DNA of 64,000 nt from Ashinkailepas kermadecensis. Taxonomy: Eukaryota > Arthropoda > Thecostraca > Neolepadidae. Position 1 is the first letter of the stretch; every line of letters begins with the position of its first letter. The stretch lies in assembly GCA_034440615.1 (NCBI GenBank), contig JAOTOM010004054.1, forward strand, positions 151,514-215,513, written 5' to 3'. Made by a program: the position numbers and the translations under genes. Below, in pieces: positions 47,847 to 59,803 of the stretch. The notes below the pieces were generated by a model that was not told the origin of the DNA, searched no databases, and saw only the letters and a program-made list of their open reading frames with translations.

Positions 47847-47887
47847 GTGAGACTGGTACCACCGTCAGACGGTGGTACCAGTCTCAC
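47847..47887. repeat. perfect hairpin, 20-bp arms, 1-nt loop
   Basis: The arm GTGAGACTGGTACCACCGTC is followed by a single A and its exact reverse complement. The arm shares ACTGGTACCAC with the 34-bp array upstream, so it probably arose by inverted duplication of a unit. Confidence 0.95.
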
Positions 47888-50009
47888 AAGGGAGACAGAT
47901 TGGGTGGGAGGTGCCGGGCAGACTTGTCTGTCGTCTACCTCTGACCAGCTGAACACGTGCTACGACAGGCTACGATTCGGAGCAGATCATTTATCATTAG
48001 CCGGCGTGGCGAATGTAACGACCGTGACGCTTAATTGATTCTCGATGCTACCAGAGATGCCCCGATTACCCTACATCGATGCACGCTATCTAATCATGAA
48101 ACCGCGCCACTGATCCTCCTTTACTGCAGCTGTTAGCATCGACAGCGCCCTAACAGCCGATGTGCCAGTCGGCGTATCTTGAAATTGCTTCCATTTCCTA
48201 ACCACTTTCCTGTCCCCTGTGACTAACAATGCACGATCGTCCGGCTCAAATATCCAATTGGCCTCTGTATCGAAGGCCCTGCTTGTCCCGCTGAGCCAGC
48301 TGGCCAGCCAGATCTGTCTCTGAGAGCTGGTCAGGTCCGCCTGACTATCGCATGTTCGCCGGGTCCGGCGGTCGCCAGTCGAGCCAGGGGCTGCGATTTG
48401 CGCCGTGCAGGTCAGGTGTATTCAGATCACCGTCCCAACGTCCGCGGCGTCTAGTCGTCATGGATTGGTAATGATGGTTTGGTCACCACTGTTCTGAATT
48501 GTGGTGCATCTCGCACGAGTGTCTCGCGCCCTCGCACCCTCCCTCGCTCCTTCGTGTTCAACTGCGCGTTGTGTGTTTTCTTTCTGTTTCGTTTTCTTTT
48601 TACTGACCTTTTTCGCTCCTATATCTCGATATTATCTTCCATTTTAATCTCTCTCTTTGTATGCTTATCTTTCTTTGTACCATAAACAGTATATTTCCAT
48701 CCCAACTCTCTCCATGCATCTACTCGCATTCGTTGCTTTCTACTTGCTTCTTCTCCTCTCTCGCTCTCGCTCTCGATTTTGCTTTCGCTCTCACTTTCTC
48801 TGATTAGGGTACATGCTGATGACATTGCCACTATAGCCGTTTGATCAAGGAGTATACCAGCATGGACACATGTGTTATGAATGCTTATTCTAAAACAGTG
48901 TAACAAGAATGAAACCATCCTTGAGTTAGACTTCATCTTGGCCAGTTCACACCAGACTTTTGATAGAATCCAGTATTCTCTTGTAATCTTTGCCAAGCTC
49001 TTAGTTGGATTTATGCCGTCGGATTTAGTCCTTTGATTTGGCGGTAGGCTCAGAGCCTGGGTCCTGATCCCATGGAGGTTTCCCAGAAAACATGCAGGTG
49101 GTAATTTGAAATAATGGGTGGCTTTCCAAAATCGCGCACCAATAAGCAAACAGACGAACGACTTCGACTACCTACCGGTGAAGATTGATCTGCAATAAGA
49201 TGGCGTGCATAAGATAGCTCCAATGCTCCTTTGCCACATGGTTTTAGTTCGTCGCATTCATTAACTTGTCAATGAGTCAAGATACCCGCAATATATTTCT
49301 GAACACCCTTCTTCCCACGCAAATAACTGAGCTGACCGTCAGTCCCGCGACATTTCCGACATGTCAGCCGGGTGTTTTAGTTACTCCGACTAATCTCTGG
49401 GTCGACCGACAGCCCACTGTCCGTATCTGACTCCAGGTCATCAGCCAGACTTCATGACTGCCCGGTTACTGACAGCCAGGCGTGTGGGTCTACCACGGAC
49501 ATTGGGCAGGCGGGCAGGTGTTGGATTATGACACCAAAACGTCGTCGGGTATCGATCATTTATGTAGATTAAAATGTTACAAGCCCATAACGGTGGTGGA
49601 ATGGCCCAAGAGAGGATGCTGTCATGTTATCGTATTCGTGCTAACGCATGAAATATGCCAGATGAGACTGTTGGTTTCCTTTTGGAGAAGATCGATGTTT
49701 GAGCTCCATCCAATCACCAGATACGCCCAGGCCCAGGAACGCCTTCACCAGCTGTCGGTGCATTGACGTCCCTGTGGCCATCGCTGGGTCTTGTTTGTCT
49801 GGCCACCCGTCACGAGAGAAATGGCTCGACGAGGAGCAGCGGTCCCTCGCAGGCTTGAGGCTTAGAAGCTATGTTCTCCCTCAGGATTGAATCTGAGGAG
49901 TTGTATCCCCTCTTAGACCCGAAGCTGTGAAAGTGCATCCTCTTAAGCCCGGTTCACACCGCCACCAGATCGGAAAAAGTCCGTTCTGTCCGCCGGACCA
50001 TACACTCAC
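47888..50009. other. unique sequence, no gene seen
   Basis: A pyrimidine-rich TCTCGCTCTCGCTCTCG patch lies near 48755-48805. Open frames are short and AT-biased. Confidence 0.4.
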
Positions 50010-50300
50010 TGTTCAGCGGGCCTCCGTCGGATTCCCCGCCGGAGCGTACACTATTCAGCAGGCTTCCGTCGGCTTCTCCGCCGGAGCGTACACTGTTCAG
50101 CAGGCTTCCGTCGGCTTCCCCGCCGGAGCGTACACTGTTCAGCAGGCTTCCGTCGGCTTCTCCGCCGGAGCGTACACTGTTCAGCAGGCTTCCGTCGGCT
50201 TCCCCGCCGGAGCGTACACTGTTCAGCAGGCTTCCGTCGGCTTCCCCGCCGGAGCGTACACTATTCAGCAGGCTTCCGTCGGCTTCTCTGCCGGAGCGGT
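50010..50300. repeat. 42-bp minisatellite, seven copies
   Basis: The unit is GGAGCGTACACTGTTCAGCA, GGCTTCCGTCGGCTTCCCCGCC, with CTC/CCC alternation. In-frame on both strands because 42 is divisible by three. Confidence 0.93.
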
Positions 50301-50522
50301 TCCGCTCGCAGGCCTCGGCCGACCCTGCTGTGACGTCATCCGCGCTCTTATCACCGTTGCGTTCGTATCGGCGATCGACTATTTCGCTTTTATTTGCAAT
50401 AGTTAGGGGACAAAGCAAACTCAGGAAGGTGCTTTGGCAAAGTTTTCTCCGGCGAAAAGTTGACTAATGCTGGACGCTATAAGCCAGCATATCGTGGGTA
50501 AAGAGTAAAAGATGCCCACCAC

Positions 50523-50716
50523 CAGTGGTGTACGTTTCTGAAGGAAAAAATATTCGTAGGGCACGCCACATGAAGGCAATGGTAGGGCAGAAATGGATTG
50601 AGGGCATACCACGTAGGGTTCCATGTTAAAAGTTGAAATTATTGGGAGGGCAAGGCTAATATTGGGGGGGGGGGAGGGGAAGTGCCCTCCCAAAACTGTA
50701 TAAAGCTACACCCCTG
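50523..50716. mobile_element. hAT-type MITE, 194 bp
   Basis: The ends CAGTGGTGTACG and (inverted) CAGGGGTGTAGC are imperfect terminal repeats. CCCACCAC flanks it perfectly at 50515-50522 and 50717-50724 as an 8-bp target-site duplication. Subterminal GTAGGGCA/GGGAGGGCA words are also inverted. No coding capacity. Confidence 0.88.
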
Positions 50717-50938
50717 CCCACCACCTGGACATGACAATAACCGTGTGAACTCAAATTCAAATTATGGAAATGTTATATGTTCAAAGGGCAACTACAACAA
50801 GTACAGCTACAAATTCGAACTGCGAGTTCAAATGGAGAAGTTGGCACATCTTCAGAGCAGCAGGATATACTTACGACGAGACTAGGGTGGGCACTTCGTG
50901 GCGCGACAACACTTCCTCATTATAATGTCGTGTCTGAG

Positions 50939-51134
50939 CAGAGGCGCAGCCAAGGGGGGTCACCCTCCTCCCCCTTAGCACCCAAAAATACTCCAGATTA
51001 TACGATAAATTTTGCGATTTTCACAACGTACAACCTCAAATTGTCGACACGCTTCGAGCGCCGGAACTTTCTGCGTTTCATCACATTCATTTTTGGTCGC
51101 CCCTCCCCTTAGGAAAATCCTGGCTGCGCCACTG
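50939..51134. mobile_element. hAT-type MITE, 196 bp
   Basis: Terminal inverted repeats CAGAGGCGCAGCCA and TGGCTGCGCCACTG (13 of 14 match). Flanks TGTCTGAG (50931-50938) and TGTCTCAG (51135-51142) are an 8-bp duplication with one mismatch. Non-autonomous. Confidence 0.9.
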
Positions 51135-51699
51135 TGTCTCAGACACCAGGCACTCGAATGGTTGCGTCACAGCGTTCGCATGCGCAAAAGCTCCCCAAGC
51201 CGTCCGGCCTCCGAGTGACGAACGCGGCAGACCGGAAATGTACAGCGCGGCCCAGCGTGGACGCCCCGGCGATCCTGCGCCTGGACCGGACTCCGGCAGT
51301 AGACTGACCGTTGGAGTGCGATGCCCAGTTCACACGGCGGCCGCAGAAATGTTCGGCGGTCGGACCGGAATTTTTACCATGGAACAGAAAATGCCGATTC
51401 GGTCAGCGGACTTCTGTCCGGTCCGGTGGCGGTCTGAACGGGGCTTTTGTTCCGTTAATCGCAGTCAATAGTAATGGCGGCAGATCCAGCGTGGGAGGAG
51501 GTGGCTCTCCCTGAACGTTTGTTTCTGCGTCCACGATTGCCACTTCTCATGGCCATCAATTTCAGAAGCTAGAACAGCAACACAGCTATGCAAAACGCTC
51601 GTCAAACCCCTATGCATCGAAGTTCGAATATTTCTCAAATGCATAGAGGTGTGGAATGGCAGGGACAGTCGTCATCCACCCACTTTGGAGTGACACTAG
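51135..51699. other. unique sequence, no gene seen
   Basis: No splice-bounded exon, terminal inverted repeat or tandem repeat recognised. Confidence 0.4.
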
Positions 51700-51970
51700 T
51701 CAGTCGCTCTTTGTGGAGTGGCAGTGACGGTCATCCATCACCACACATCCATGGAGTGTGGGAGTGGCAGTGACAGTCGTCCGCCGAGTGTGGAGTGGCA
51801 ATGGCGGTCGTCATCCATGGAGTATGGAGTGGCAGTGACAGTCGTCTGCCGAGTGTGGAGTGGCAGTTACAGCCGACGTCCACAGAGTGTGGAGTGGCAG
51901 TGGCGGCCGCCGTTCACCGAGTGGTGAGTGGCAGTGACGGCCGTCATCTGTGGAGTGGTGAGTGGCAGTG
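51700..51970. repeat. imperfect 23- to 33-bp GTGGAGTGGCAGTGAC repeat
   Basis: GTGGAGTGGCAGTGAC(G/A)GTCGT recurs at irregular spacing, so this is a decayed minisatellite. Confidence 0.75.
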
Positions 51971-52498
51971 GCACTGGTCAGCCGCGCTGCTTCTCATTCC
52001 GCCGCGACCACTCGACATCCGGTGGTCCCTTTACTGCCAGACCATGACGAGACCACCTGGAGTCGTTACTGTTTCTCGGCTTTCCCAGGAAATCCTCGAG
52101 GTGGCCGCCAATGTGGCCGTATTACAGGCATGTGCTGCGATTGAATTCCATGCGGTTGGTGGACCACAGTACTCGGTAAAGCCCTCTTCTGTTTATAAAT
52201 GATATTCCAATTCCAGAGATCGAGGCTCTACTCTAAGCCTCATGTTTCCAATATTAATATTCATAAATAATTTACATTCTTAATACGTGTTAGACTTGGA
52301 TGTTCACAATTTAATTGCACGCTTAGCAATTCTTGTTTTTATTTCTTTATAGCCGGAATACAATGGTTTCTAAACCTTAAATAAGACGTTCCAAATGTTT
52401 GAAACGTATTGTTGACGTATGAACGCTTCGGTGGTCGCGATCATATTGGCAACGACACAAGAAAAATGTCGAGTTGTGCCACCGTTCTAAAAAATAAC
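51971..52498. other. unique sequence, no gene seen
   Basis: No splice-bounded exon or recognisable repeat. Confidence 0.4.
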
Positions 52499-52680
52499 CT
52501 CTTGTTTATTGGGTGGTTTACGACGCACTTTATGCACGAGCACGACTAATAGCGCGCCAACACTGCTTATCCGGTAGGCCGCGAGATTGGGAAATGTTCC
52601 GAGTGGTGCGAGTGTTGAACCCGGGACCTCGGTATGCAGAGCTCAACACCTTAGCCACTCGGCCACCCTCACTCCCTACA
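52499..52680 (-). mobile_element. tRNA-derived SINE, second family
   Basis: On the minus strand the head is GGGTGGCCGAGTGGCTAAGG (box A, Leu/Ser-type) and box B GGGTTCAACACTCGCACCAC. The body CGGAACATTTCCC follows, and the tail ends GTGCGTCGTAAACCACCCAA. The same head occurs at 61054-61200 on the plus strand. I could not define a target-site duplication. Confidence 0.8.
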
Positions 52681-52744
52681 AATATTCTCATTATTTACTG
52701 TCTGTTTGCCTATTAGATCTCGAGGTGGCCACACATGAAGCCTG

Positions 52745-52905
52745 ACTGCAGCAGTCCCAACTCGACGGACTGCTGTAGCAATCCAGTCCCAATTCGACGG
52801 ACTGCTGTAGCGATCCAGTCCCAATTCGACGGACTGCTGTAGCGATCCGGTTCCAGCTCGACCGACTGCTGCAGCGATCTAGTCCCAACTCGACCGACTG
52901 CATTC
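52745..52905. repeat. 32-bp minisatellite, five copies
   Basis: The unit is GTCCCAATTCGACGGACTGC plus TGTAGCGATCCA. Confidence 0.9.
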
Positions 52906-52914
52906 TCGATTTAA

Positions 52915-53855
52915 CACGCGCTCTGGAGGGCCTCTGAAAATTACGCGCACTGGAGGGAGGGGGGGGGGCGGATTCCGCCCCTCCCCCCTCCCTGCTAAGA
53001 TCTCGCCTCCTATTAAAGCTGGAGGCACAAAATTCGTAGGGTGGATGGGTACGGTAGTGAACTCTATTTTGTACAAATTGCATGATCTTACGTCAATATC
53101 TTCAAGGTCAAATGAGGTCACATTTGTCAACATTTTCTTGTTTTGCGTGGCTTGGCTTGTCATTGTTATGGATCGCTGTGATTGTGTTTAAATACTCCAA
53201 AATGGGCATCATTGATGTCTTTGACATTACGAATGATGCAATACAGGTGCCAGACCCGACATTTGACCTCAGGTCACATATATAGCAGCACTTTATCCGG
53301 TCAGTTACCTGTTCCAGTTACCGGAACCGGGCCGCCCGCCCGACTGTTCCGTCGGGCAGCTCGGCGCAATCGGCTTCGCGAAGAAAGGAATGAAGTACAT
53401 GAATAAAGTATGGAAACGCAATGACAAACAGTACAAACGACAAACAGTAGTGCATTTATGACAACATTCCAGTTGATCAAGTTTGGTTCCATTAACCTGT
53501 TATGAACTTGACCTGACTTGACCTCGGTGACCTAACATGGCCTTGAAACTACATAGCATATCAATATACATCAAACAAGTCGCTAGTGTTGCCAAGAACA
53601 CTTCCCTTTTGCGGATATACGGGAAGCGCATCAGCGCCGATTTTTTTGGTCCGGCGCGGGGAATTTTTTTGACGTTAGCGTCCCGTAACGCGAAAATGTC
53701 TCTGTCGATTTCCATTTTTCTTACTTTAAACGACGCGCCGGTCATTTCTAAGCAGGTACGCAGAAAATCTCGTATATCGACTGGTAAAATCTGCAGTTAT
53801 ATACGAAAAACCGGAGGGATGGGCGGATTTCGCCCCCTCCCCTCCAGTACGCGTG
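52915..53855. mobile_element. candidate TTAA-flanked inverted-repeat element
   Basis: The left end TTAA-CACGCGCTCTGGAGGG and the right end CCCTCCAGTACGCGTG-TTAA are inverted copies flanked by TTAA, as in piggyBac-type insertions. Each end also carries GGGCGGA-TTCCGCCC-like palindromic, G-rich subterminal sequence, and the left end has a second CGCGCACTGGAGGG copy at about 52943. No transposase frame is visible. The assignment is tentative because the duplicated left end blurs the boundary. Confidence 0.45.
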
Positions 53856-53940
53856 TTAAATAACGATGGCCTGGATGATACTCAGCCGGTAACAGCCCAG
53901 TTTGTGGCGGCTGCTCCATCACCGATTAGTGATACCCCGG

Positions 53941-54290
53941 ACAGTACTGCGGACAGCACTCCGGGCAGTACTGCGGGCAGTACTGCGGGCAGTACTGCGG
54001 GCAGTACTGCGGGCAGTACTGCGGGTAGTACTTCGGGTAGTACTGCGGGTAGTACTGCGGGCAGTACTGCGGGCAGTACTGCGGGCAGTACTGCGGGTAG
54101 TACTGCGGGCAGTACTGCGGGCAGTACTGCGGGCAGTACTGCGGGCAGTACTGCGGGTAGTACTGCGGGTAGTACTGCGGGTAGTACTGCGGGCAGTACT
54201 GCGGGCAGTACTGCGGGCAGTACTGCGGGCAGTACTGCGGGTAGTACTGCGGGTAGTACTGTGGGCAGTACTGCGGGCAGCCCACTCGGA
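53941..54290. repeat. 12-bp minisatellite, about 30 copies
   Basis: The unit is GGCAGTACTGCG, with GGTAGTACTGCG variants. Each unit holds the 10-bp palindrome GCAGTACTGC. Four-codon periodicity opens all three frames on one strand and most on the other. Confidence 0.96.
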
Positions 54291-54789
54291 TCAGTACAGA
54301 CAGGTGGCCCGGACGTGTCTGGCCCGAGCTGTCGCCGATTTTCACGTCCGACCGTTACCGGCGGGCCACATTGGTGGCACGGGCTGACATGGCGGTGTCG
54401 GTACGGGGTGGCCGTGCCCACCCCAGACTCGTCACCGCCGCAGTGATCCCACATCAGGCCCACCACCCAGTTGGAGACCGCCTGACAGCTGGCCGCCCCG
54501 GCGCCTGTAGCCGGGTGATGCCCACATGGGTGGCCGCAGCCGGTAGCAGGCCGGCGGCGGCGCCTTTGACGGTAGACGAGTGCCACTCGTGCCGACTGTA
54601 TGTGCCAAATTGGGTGCGGCTCGCGCCGACTGGTTATGTGCCAGATTGGGTGCACCTTGCCTGTGCAACCGGCTCTTACCTGCACGTGAATGTGCACGAG
54701 TCTGATGAAATTCGGTGCAATGCTCGCGTGTGAAGCGCTACGCTGCTGCTTGTGGCACGCTACGCGAGTCTGTGTGAAACGCTACGTAG
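54291..54789. other. GC-rich unique sequence, no gene supported
   Basis: CpG-rich flank between two arrays. No splice-bounded exon seen. Confidence 0.35.
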
Positions 54790-55745
54790 CTTTTTGTGAC
54801 TCGTTGCACGGCTCTGGAGGATGCGCAGCTCCGTGTGATGCTCTACGTTCCTCGGTGTGACGCGCTCCTCGGCTCTGTGTGATGCGTTGCTCGGCTCTGT
54901 GTGACGCACTGTTTGGCTCTGTGTGACGCGCTCCTCGGCTCTTTGTGACGCGCTCCTCGGCTCTTGTGTGACGCGCTCCTCGGCTCTTTGTGACCTGCTC
55001 CTCGGCTCTGTGTGATGCGCTCCTCGGCTCTGTGTGACGCACTGCTTGGCTCTGTGTGATGCGTTGCTCGGCTCTGTGTGATGCGTTGCTCGGCTCTGTG
55101 TGATGCGTTGCTCGGCTCTGTGTGACGCGTTGCTCGGCTCTGTGTGACGCGTTGCTCGGCTCTGTGTGACGCGTTGCTCGGCTCTGTGTGACGCGTTGCT
55201 CGGCTCTGTGTGACGCGTTGCTCGGCTCTGTGTGACGCGTTGCTCGGCTCTGTGTGACGCGTTGCTCGGCTCTGTGTGACGCGTTGCTCGGCTCTGTGTG
55301 ACGCGTTGCTCGGCTCTGTGTGATGCGTTGCTCGGCTCTGTGTGACGCGTTGCTCGGCTCTGTGTGACGCGCTCCTCGGCTCTGTGTGACGCGTTGCTCG
55401 GCTCTGTGTGACGCGTTGCTCGGCTCTGTGTGACGCGCTCCTCGGCTCTGTGTGACGCGCTCCTCGGCTCTGTGTGATGCGTTGCTCGGCTCTGTGTGAC
55501 GCGCTCCTCGGCTCTGTGTGACGCGCTCCTCGGCTCTGTGTGATGCGTTGCTCGGCTCTGTGTGACGCGCTCCTTGGCTCTGTGTGATACGCTCCTCGGC
55601 TCTGTGTGACGCACTCCTCGGCTCTGTGTGATGCGTTGCTCGGCTCTGTGTGACGCGCTCCTCCGCTCTGTGTGACGCGCTCCTCGGCTCTGTGTGACGC
55701 GTTACGCGGATCTGTGTGACGCGTTACACGGCTCCTGTGATGCGG
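54790..55745. repeat. 22-bp minisatellite, about 43 copies
   Basis: The unit is GCTCGGCTCTGTGTGACGCG plus TT, with CTCC and ATGCG variants. Exact 22-bp steps are seen at 55088/55110. A homogeneous core at 55120-55330 is flanked by mixed variants. Confidence 0.96.
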
Positions 55746-56254
55746 TACAGGCGACTCAGTTAGACTTCACTGTGGCAGCTGCCTGCAGAAGCAGGTATTT
55801 CTGATTCAGGAAATTTTAGCCGCTGCATGACTGGATAAGAATGTGCACAGCATTTTTGGCTGTGCCTCCATTCGTCACCGCTAATGTTCCCAGCAGAGCC
55901 ATGGGTGGCATAACCATGGCAGCTCCCGAAGTTTGTCTGTTATCTAATGGGGGATTGGTCTGTGGCAAAATGAACCCACTAACAGTAACTTCCTTCCATA
56001 TCTGAACTTAATCGCTTGCCGGTTATCTAATATGAACATAAATTATACGCATGAGAGTGTTTTATTTGTATATATTAAGAACTGACACCCAATATTCACA
56101 CTGCGCCTTATGCAGCTTTGCGGAACAAATTAGCCGAACCAAATTACCTGTGATCACCAAATGCATAGAAGCGGTATTACATGCGAAGTACGAAGAAACC
56201 ACGAACCATGGAACCAATGGCTGCTTGCCGGTGATCGGGCATTTTTGTCGCTGT
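55746..56254. other. unique sequence, no gene seen
   Basis: AT-rich unique sequence. No exon or repeat recognised. Confidence 0.4.
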
Positions 56255-56690
56255 GTGGTGACGTCACGTAGCCGCTGTGTCTGGAGACGTCACGAGCCGC
56301 TGTGTGGTGACGTCACGTAGCCGCTGTGTCTGGAGACGTCACGGAGCCGCTGTGTGGTGAAGTCACGGTGTCGCTGTGTTTGGAGACGTCCAGTGCCTGA
56401 TCGATGTCCGGACCGCTACTCGGGCGGAGCTCGACCGGCAGCTGGTATCGATACGGTGATGCCCGGAAACGGCGGGGTGATGCCCCAAGATGGCAGTGTG
56501 ATACCCTGAGTCGACAGGGTGATACCCGAGGACGGCGGGGTGATGCCCGGAGTCGACAAGGTGATGCCCGAAATGCCCGATGCCAGGAAACGGCGGGGTG
56601 ATACCCGGGCACGGCAGGGTTATACTCGGAAACGGCGGGGTGATACCCGTTGATGACGGATGATAGCCGGAGACACCTGGAAACACCTGG
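56255..56690. repeat. two degraded short-unit arrays
   Basis: 56255-56395 repeats GACGTCAC(G)(T)AGCCGCTGTGT. 56440-56690 repeats GGCGGGGTGATGCCCGGA at about 20-bp spacing. Confidence 0.8.
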
Positions 56691-56761
56691 AGATGACAAA
56701 CATCCAGCGTATCAACACGCCCGGCCGGTCTCCAGTGATTTGACAGCGGCCGGTGGTGGTC

Positions 56762-56998
56762 AGACAGTCTGACAGTTTGACAGTCTGACAGTCTGACAGT
56801 CTGACAGTCTGACAGTTTGACAGCCTGACAGCCTGACAGTCCGACAGTCCGGCAGTCCGGCAGTCCGGCAGTCCGGCAGTCCGGCAGTCCGGCAGTCCGG
56901 CAGTCCGGCAGTCTGGCAGTCTGGCAGTCTGGCAGTCTGGCAGTCTGGCAGTCTGGCAGTCTGGCAGTCCGGCAGTCTGACAGTCCGACAGTCTGACC
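56762..56998. repeat. 8-bp microsatellite CAGTCTGA/CAGTCCGG
   Basis: About 29 copies in ordered blocks: CAGTCTGA, then CAGTCCGG, then CAGTCTGG, then mixed. The block order records successive expansion of point variants. Confidence 0.95.
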
Positions 56999-57406
56999 GT
57001 TGTTTCCGCTGGCTGGGTGGCACTTCAGACGCAGAGTTTGGAAAGCTTATGAACCTTGGATGGACGATAGTGTCCAATGAGTATTCACATCTGAAATTAC
57101 CCTCTGGTGCCGTTTCACACGACTAGCCCAGCGGTCCTGTAAAGAACGGAACGTGCCCGGCTTCGTCTGCCTCACGATTCGATTTTACCCGAGCCAGTCG
57201 GCGCATGTTTTGTTGGATGAAAATTATCGACATGATCACTGATGTTGGTCGTATTGTTTATCTGTCAGCTCCGTTGTGTGCAGATACAAGAGCTGCTGGC
57301 AGGCTTCCCAGCGAGTCGATTTTGTTTCGTCGCAGCCGGGTGGCGCCGCGCTCCGGAGCGCTTAACCAACTGCCCGGTCGCCGTGTTCGGTGTTCCGCCT
57401 CGCCAG
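56999..57406. other. unique sequence upstream of the 57.4-kb exon
   Basis: It contains acceptor-like TTTGTTTCGTCGCAG at 57335, but the frame used downstream hits TAA at 57363, so a later acceptor is needed. Confidence 0.4.
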
Positions 57407-58164
57407 GGCTTCGCATCCATCATCCAGGAAGCGGGGGCGGTGGAGCAGGCGCGCCGGGCCTAGTTCGCACCCGGTCGGCGTCTGCGCCGGCGTCGCGCCG
57501 CTCCCTCCGGTCCGCGTCGCCGCCGACGGCAGTGTCGGCCGCGCCGTCGACGACGACGCAGCGTGCGCGGCGCCGATGTTGCCGGAGCGCATGACCAAGT
57601 GGTACGGGACGGCGGCGGCCGGCGCCGCCGGCTCCGGGTGGCGGCTGGGCCGTCTGCTGAGGCCGCTGATGGCGGCCGTGACGCGGTGCTGCGCCTCGCA
57701 GCCGGCGGAGGCCGAGCCGTGCCTGGGCGCCAGCAGCGAGGACAGCCTGATGGAGGTGCTGCGCCGCCGCGACCGTCTGTCGCGCCACCTCGACGCCGCC
57801 CGACCGGCGCCTCCGCCGCTGTCGTCGACCGGCTCGCCCGCCGCTGGGGGCGTCGAGGACTGGCGCGGCCACGAGCCGCCCCAGGTGGGCTCCCCGGCCG
57901 CGGGTCGCAGCCCCCAGCCGCCCCAGGTGGGCTCTCCGACTGCGGGTCGTGGCCCCCAGCCGCCCCAGGTGGGCTCTCCGACCGCTGGGGGTCGGCGGCG
58001 TGTCGCCGGCTCGGACTGCTCTGTCGTGACGACCACATCGCGCGGCAAGTGTGCGCCGACCGTGCGCAAGTTCTCGCTGGAGGCCAGGAAGCCACCATCG
58101 GAAGAAACCAGAAAAACGGCCGGCCGCAAACGGTCGTATTGTGTGCTTCCGTATGGGGCACGGG
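57407..58164 (+). CDS. GC3-rich coding exon, gene uncertain
   Basis: The open frame has strong GC3 bias up to donor CACGGG|GTAAGT (58165), leaving in phase 1. Possible starts are acceptor GTTCCGCCTCGCCAG at 57407 (phase 2 in), acceptor GACGACGACGCAG at 57562 (phase 1 in, matching exon D), or initiation at the ATG at 57577. Residues include MLPERMTKWYGTAAAG, LMAAVTRCCASQPAEAE, SSEDSLMEVLRRRDRLSRHL and VRKFSLEARKPPSEETRK. A coding minisatellite at 57878-57990 repeats PPQVGSPTAGRGPQ. It may be a later exon of the large gene across a 27-kb repeat-filled intron, or the first coding exon of a neighbour. I do not recognise the family. Confidence 0.7.
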
Positions 58165-58691
58165 GTAAGTGGGAGAACTAACGGACGTGGTCCGCGGAGT
58201 ACAGAGGTGAGCTCCGCCAACGTGTGATTGTCACGCCAGCGCACACGCTCTCCGTCCCGAGGTGGGTGGTCCCCTTCTGCGCGTGACCTTTCTCTCGCTG
58301 CTTCCGGGATAGTGACGACAGAGCACTCCTTCGTTGAGCCACTTTCGAATGTTACAGATACACTCGGACGATGTTCGCCGTCCGAGTAGCCAAGTTAGAG
58401 CATTGACCTTTAGTCTCGCATGCCCTGGCAAGACAGATTCAAGCCGCTACACACTCTCTGCTGAGCTTCGGAGTGGTGGGGTCAACTGGCAACTGGTGCG
58501 ATCAGGTCGGGAACGCTGCACCGGGTCGGCCATGTCGGAGGATTGGCCGACACGCTAATCAATCTGCTAGATCCTGCTTGAAGTATTTCCGTGGATTCCC
58601 GTGATTCCCGACCTACGCTATAAGCTCGCCTTGCTTGACGCTGGCCCTCATCCTAGAAAACCAGTCATATAAAGATGGTTATAAATATTAT
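58165..58691. other. probable intron, nothing further seen
   Basis: No second exon with a compatible phase is evident. Confidence 0.4.
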
Positions 58692-58692
58692 G

Positions 58693-58781
<89 letters not shown>

Positions 58782-58802
58782 GTATATATGTATATGTATA
58801 TA
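58692..58802. repeat. TA dinucleotide microsatellite with TATATG steps
   Basis: About 110 bp of alternating TA with occasional TATATG units. Confidence 0.96.

Positions 58803-59803
<1,001 letters not shown>

Noticed and set aside
53853..54697. GSTA-repeat and VLPA-repeat proteins on opposite strands
   Set aside because: Both are readings of the 12-bp array. Simultaneous open frames on both strands indicate simple sequence, not genes.
54760..55614. 284-codon Ser/His/Arg-repeat protein on the minus strand
   Set aside because: It is the 22-bp array read across 66-bp cycles. The frame ends where the array ends.
57336..57362. Acceptor at 57335 (TTTGTTTCGTCGCAG) as the start of the 57.4-kb exon
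   Set aside because: It is the best pyrimidine tract nearby, but the coding frame then meets TAA at 57363. It could only serve a non-coding 5' exon.
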